From contig CAVQDV010000005.1 in NCBI GenBank assembly GCA_963711375.1, positions 2,232,001-2,296,000 on the forward strand: 64,000 nucleotides of DNA, read 5' to 3'. The notes beneath the pieces are model-generated. The model saw only the letters and a list, made by a program, of their open reading frames with translations, was not told the DNA's origin and did not search any database. Origin of the DNA: CAVQDV01 sp963711375 (GTDB taxonomy: Bacteria; Pseudomonadota; Gammaproteobacteria; Coxiellales; Coxiellaceae). Made by a program: the position numbers and the translations under genes. Numbering within the stretch: position 1 is the first letter of the stretch; each line of letters opens with the position of its first letter. Positions 62,220 to 64,000 of the stretch are shown piece by piece.

Positions 62220-62918
62220 ATGGCACAGCGAACATTATTAATTCCAGGATGGGTTTACAATCTGGCGGATTATCGCCAAATGTTTGATCTTAGGGATGAG
62301 GACCTTGGGAAAAGGATTTTAGATTTTCCCGGTGGAATTTCCAGTTTTAATGCACAAATGCATTCAGCGGGGCATTCGGTTGTCAGCGGAGATCCTCATT
62401 ACGATCTTGATCATTCGTCGATGTCGGTTTTTTCTGAAGAACTTGTGGCGAAAAATGAAAACGATATACGTACTCATCTTGATCGCTTAAAAATTTCGGA
62501 AGAAGGGGCACTTAAATCTTTAATTGAAAACTGGAAAAAAAATAAAGCGGTTTTTTTAGCCGATTATCTCTCTGGAGTCCGTGAGCATCGATACCAAGAA
62601 ATGCATTTGCCCAAATTGCCCTGTAAAAATTTTCAATTTGATTTAGTTTTGTGTACGGATTTATTATTTCATGATCACGCTCGCGGTGGTTTAAGCCCTG
62701 AGGCCTTGATGGCCGAATTGGCGAGAGTAGCGTTGGAAGTGCGGATTTTCCCGCTTTTGGATGAGAATAATAAAATGCCACAGGCGATTGGTCCTTTGAT
62801 GTTGGAATATCAACAGCAAGATTTTGGAATCGAAATACGTGAGGTTCCCTACGAAATTAAACGAGGTGGAAACGCGATGCTGCGAATATGGTCTAAACAA
62901 TGCATCGTACCGAGTTGA
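62220..62918 (+). CDS. SAM-dependent methyltransferase-like protein
   Basis: A 232-residue protein with a methyltransferase-like beginning: RILDFPGGISSFNAQMHSAG (motif I region, with FPGG in place of the usual GxGxG) and LVLCTDLLFHDH (motif IV). It resembles uncharacterised class I methyltransferase-like proteins of Legionellales, but the SAM site is atypical, so activity is uncertain. It is divergent from the leucine operon, and pyrD follows after 7 bp. Confidence 0.6.
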   Translation: MAQRTLLIPGWVYNLADYRQMFDLRDEDLGKRILDFPGGISSFNAQMHSAGHSVVSGDPHYDLDHSSMSVFSEELVAKNENDIRTHLDRLKISEEGALKSLIENWKKNKAVFLADYLSGVREHRYQEMHLPKLPCKNFQFDLVLCTDLLFHDHARGGLSPEALMAELARVALEVRIFPLLDENNKMPQAIGPLMLEYQQQDFGIEIREVPYEIKRGGNAMLRIWSKQCIVPS

Positions 62919-62925
62919 AAAAAAA

Positions 62926-63921
62926 ATGTATAAATATCTTCGCTATGTTTTATTTGCATTAGATGCCGAGCGGGCGCATCGATTAACGGTTTTATTTTTG
63001 CGTTATTTCTATAAGCTATTTTTTTGGAGAAAATTACCACAAAAACCTGTCTCATTGTGGGGGTTAGAATTTCCCAATCCATTGGGTATCGCAGCCGGGT
63101 TTGACAAAAATGCAGAATGCGTCGATGGATTATTTTCTTTAGGCTTTGGCTTTGTGGAAGTCGGCACCGTGACACCCAAAGGGCAAGTTGGAAATCCCAA
63201 ACCCCGTTTATTCAGAATTCCTCTTCGCGAAGCCCTTATTAATCGGATGGGCTTTAATAATCAAGGCGTTGAACAGCTTATTGAAAATATACGAATCCGA
63301 AAATCAAAAGGCCTTCTAGCCATCAATATCGGAAAAAACGCAGAAACTCCTATTGAGCAGGCGCTAGACGATTATTTATTTTGCTTGGAAAAAGTTTATG
63401 CTTTCGCCGATATGATCGTCATCAATATTTCATCGCCCAATACAAAGGGTTTGAGAGATCTCCAGCAGGCTGGGCAAGTTGAGCAACTTCTGCTGAAATG
63501 CCGTGAAAAACGGGATGCATTAGCGGTGAACTTCGGTAAGCGTCATCCGCTTTTAGTGAAAATCACCATTGATCTTCCCGAAAGCGAACGGGCGTATATC
63601 GCCGAAAATGTGCTCAAAATAGGCTTGGACGGCATTATTATTTCAAATACAAGCCTTGATCATAGCGCCGTGAAAGGCTTAGCTTTTGCCGACGAAAATG
63701 GGGGCCTAAGTGGCAAGCCTTTGTTGCCAAACGTGCTTGAAGCCATTGTTGCACTGCGTGCTCTATTACCCAAAACCATCGGAATAATTGGGGTTGGAGG
63801 GGTGTCTTCCGCCTCTGATGCTAAAGCACTACTTGCGGCCGGGGCCAATTTAGTGCAAATATATAGTGGTATGGTTTATCACGGACCAGGGTTGGTCGCC
63901 GAAATCATACAAGCGCTTTAG
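62926..63921 (+). CDS. pyrD: Dihydroorotate dehydrogenase (quinone) PyrD
   Basis: Membrane-bound class 2 enzyme that oxidises dihydroorotate with quinone in UMP synthesis. The 331-residue protein starts with the amphipathic membrane-binding helix (MYKYLRYVLFALDAERAHRL), then GLEFPNPLGIAAGFDKNAEC, GFGFVEVGTVTPKGQ, NINIGKN-like and VNISSPNTKGLRDLQ with the catalytic serine region, and a C-terminal GVGGVSSASDAKALLAAGA for FMN phosphate. The start at 62926 matches family alignment; longer in-frame upstream sequence overlaps the preceding gene. The ribosome binding site is weak. Confidence 0.95.
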   Translation: MYKYLRYVLFALDAERAHRLTVLFLRYFYKLFFWRKLPQKPVSLWGLEFPNPLGIAAGFDKNAECVDGLFSLGFGFVEVGTVTPKGQVGNPKPRLFRIPLREALINRMGFNNQGVEQLIENIRIRKSKGLLAINIGKNAETPIEQALDDYLFCLEKVYAFADMIVINISSPNTKGLRDLQQAGQVEQLLLKCREKRDALAVNFGKRHPLLVKITIDLPESERAYIAENVLKIGLDGIIISNTSLDHSAVKGLAFADENGGLSGKPLLPNVLEAIVALRALLPKTIGIIGVGGVSSASDAKALLAAGANLVQIYSGMVYHGPGLVAEIIQAL

Positions 63922-63975
63922 TGGCGTTTGAAAGCGTGGCAGTTCAGGCTGAATTGCTGAAAAAGGAGTGTCTCA

Positions 63976-64000
63976 TGCGTAAGATCATTTTCTCTTTATT
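63976..64000 (+). CDS. Start of a further gene (cut by window end)
   Basis: ATG at 63976 with AAGGAG seven bases upstream. The visible residues MRKIIFSL look like the start of a signal peptide or membrane protein. Nothing else can be said. Confidence 0.55.

Overview
The window looks like the chromosome of a gammaproteobacterium of the order Legionellales (Legionella, Coxiella, Aquicella or Berkiella type). Much of it is ordinary gammaproteobacterial housekeeping order: trxB/ftsK-lolA-rarA-serS, uvrY-uvrC, pgsA-tRNA Gly-Cys-Leu, and hflX near purA. Between these blocks sit large host-interaction-like proteins with ankyrin, F-box-like, coiled-coil, glycine-zipper and acidic-tail features. Four of those genes have an upstream site of identical geometry: two CTTAAN/TTTAAN half-sites 11 bp apart, then exactly 10 bp, then a -10 hexamer. 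This matches the direct-repeat site known for PmrA, which controls Dot/Icm type IV secretion genes and effectors in Legionella and Coxiella. No Dot/Icm or pmrA gene is in the window, so a secretion system is inferred only.

Layout. 1-6.5 kb: lpxK (5' end cut by the window edge), fadE, fadD and ispG on the + strand. 6.5-9.1 kb: an HdeD-like membrane protein and acetoacetyl-CoA synthetase on the - strand. 9.5-12.1 kb: an unusual dikinase-like enzyme split into two adjacent genes (ATP-grasp part, then helical plus phosphohistidine part). 12.1-15.7 kb: two effector-like genes on the - strand, the second with a PmrA-like box. 15.8-17.3 kb: a stand-alone polyketide-type ketosynthase. 17.3-25.8 kb: trxB, ftsK, lolA, rarA, serS, cysE and cysK, with a long perfect inverted repeat between ftsK and lolA. 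25.9-29.6 kb: an L,D-transpeptidase-like protein, tRNA-Ser, uvrY/letA and uvrC. 29.8-38.6 kb: an accessory island between uvrC and pgsA, with two PmrA-box effector candidates, an AbiE toxin-antitoxin remnant, a small gene, an ABC-F ATPase and a secreted protein. 38.6-42.9 kb: pgsA, three tRNAs, lolC, lolD and hflX. 42.9-45.0 kb: a small secreted protein and an IS110/IS1111-type element at the place where hflK-hflC normally lie. 45.0-49.7 kb: purA, a GIY-YIG protein, def, tRNA-Leu, ung, rlpA and rlmB. 49.7-54.6 kb: a run of hairpins, a small helical protein and a 1343-residue PmrA-box effector candidate. 54.7-56.8 kb: an aroG/chorismate mutase/tyrA operon. 56.8-62.1 kb: glucokinase, a small lipoprotein and part of a leucine-degradation cluster. 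62.2-64 kb: a methyltransferase-like protein, pyrD and the start of one further gene.

Metabolically the window points to fatty-acid use (fadD, fadE), leucine and acetoacetate use (isovaleryl-CoA dehydrogenase, carboxyltransferase, thiolase, acetoacetyl-CoA synthetase), the MEP isoprenoid route (ispG), cysteine synthesis (cysE-cysK), tyrosine synthesis and lipoprotein export (lolA, lolC, lolD). LetA/UvrY and the PmrA-like boxes suggest the two-component control typical of Legionellales. A short GC-rich intergenic repeat occurs at least seven times and in places supplies the ends of coding sequences. All assignments come from reading the sequence; no database search was possible.
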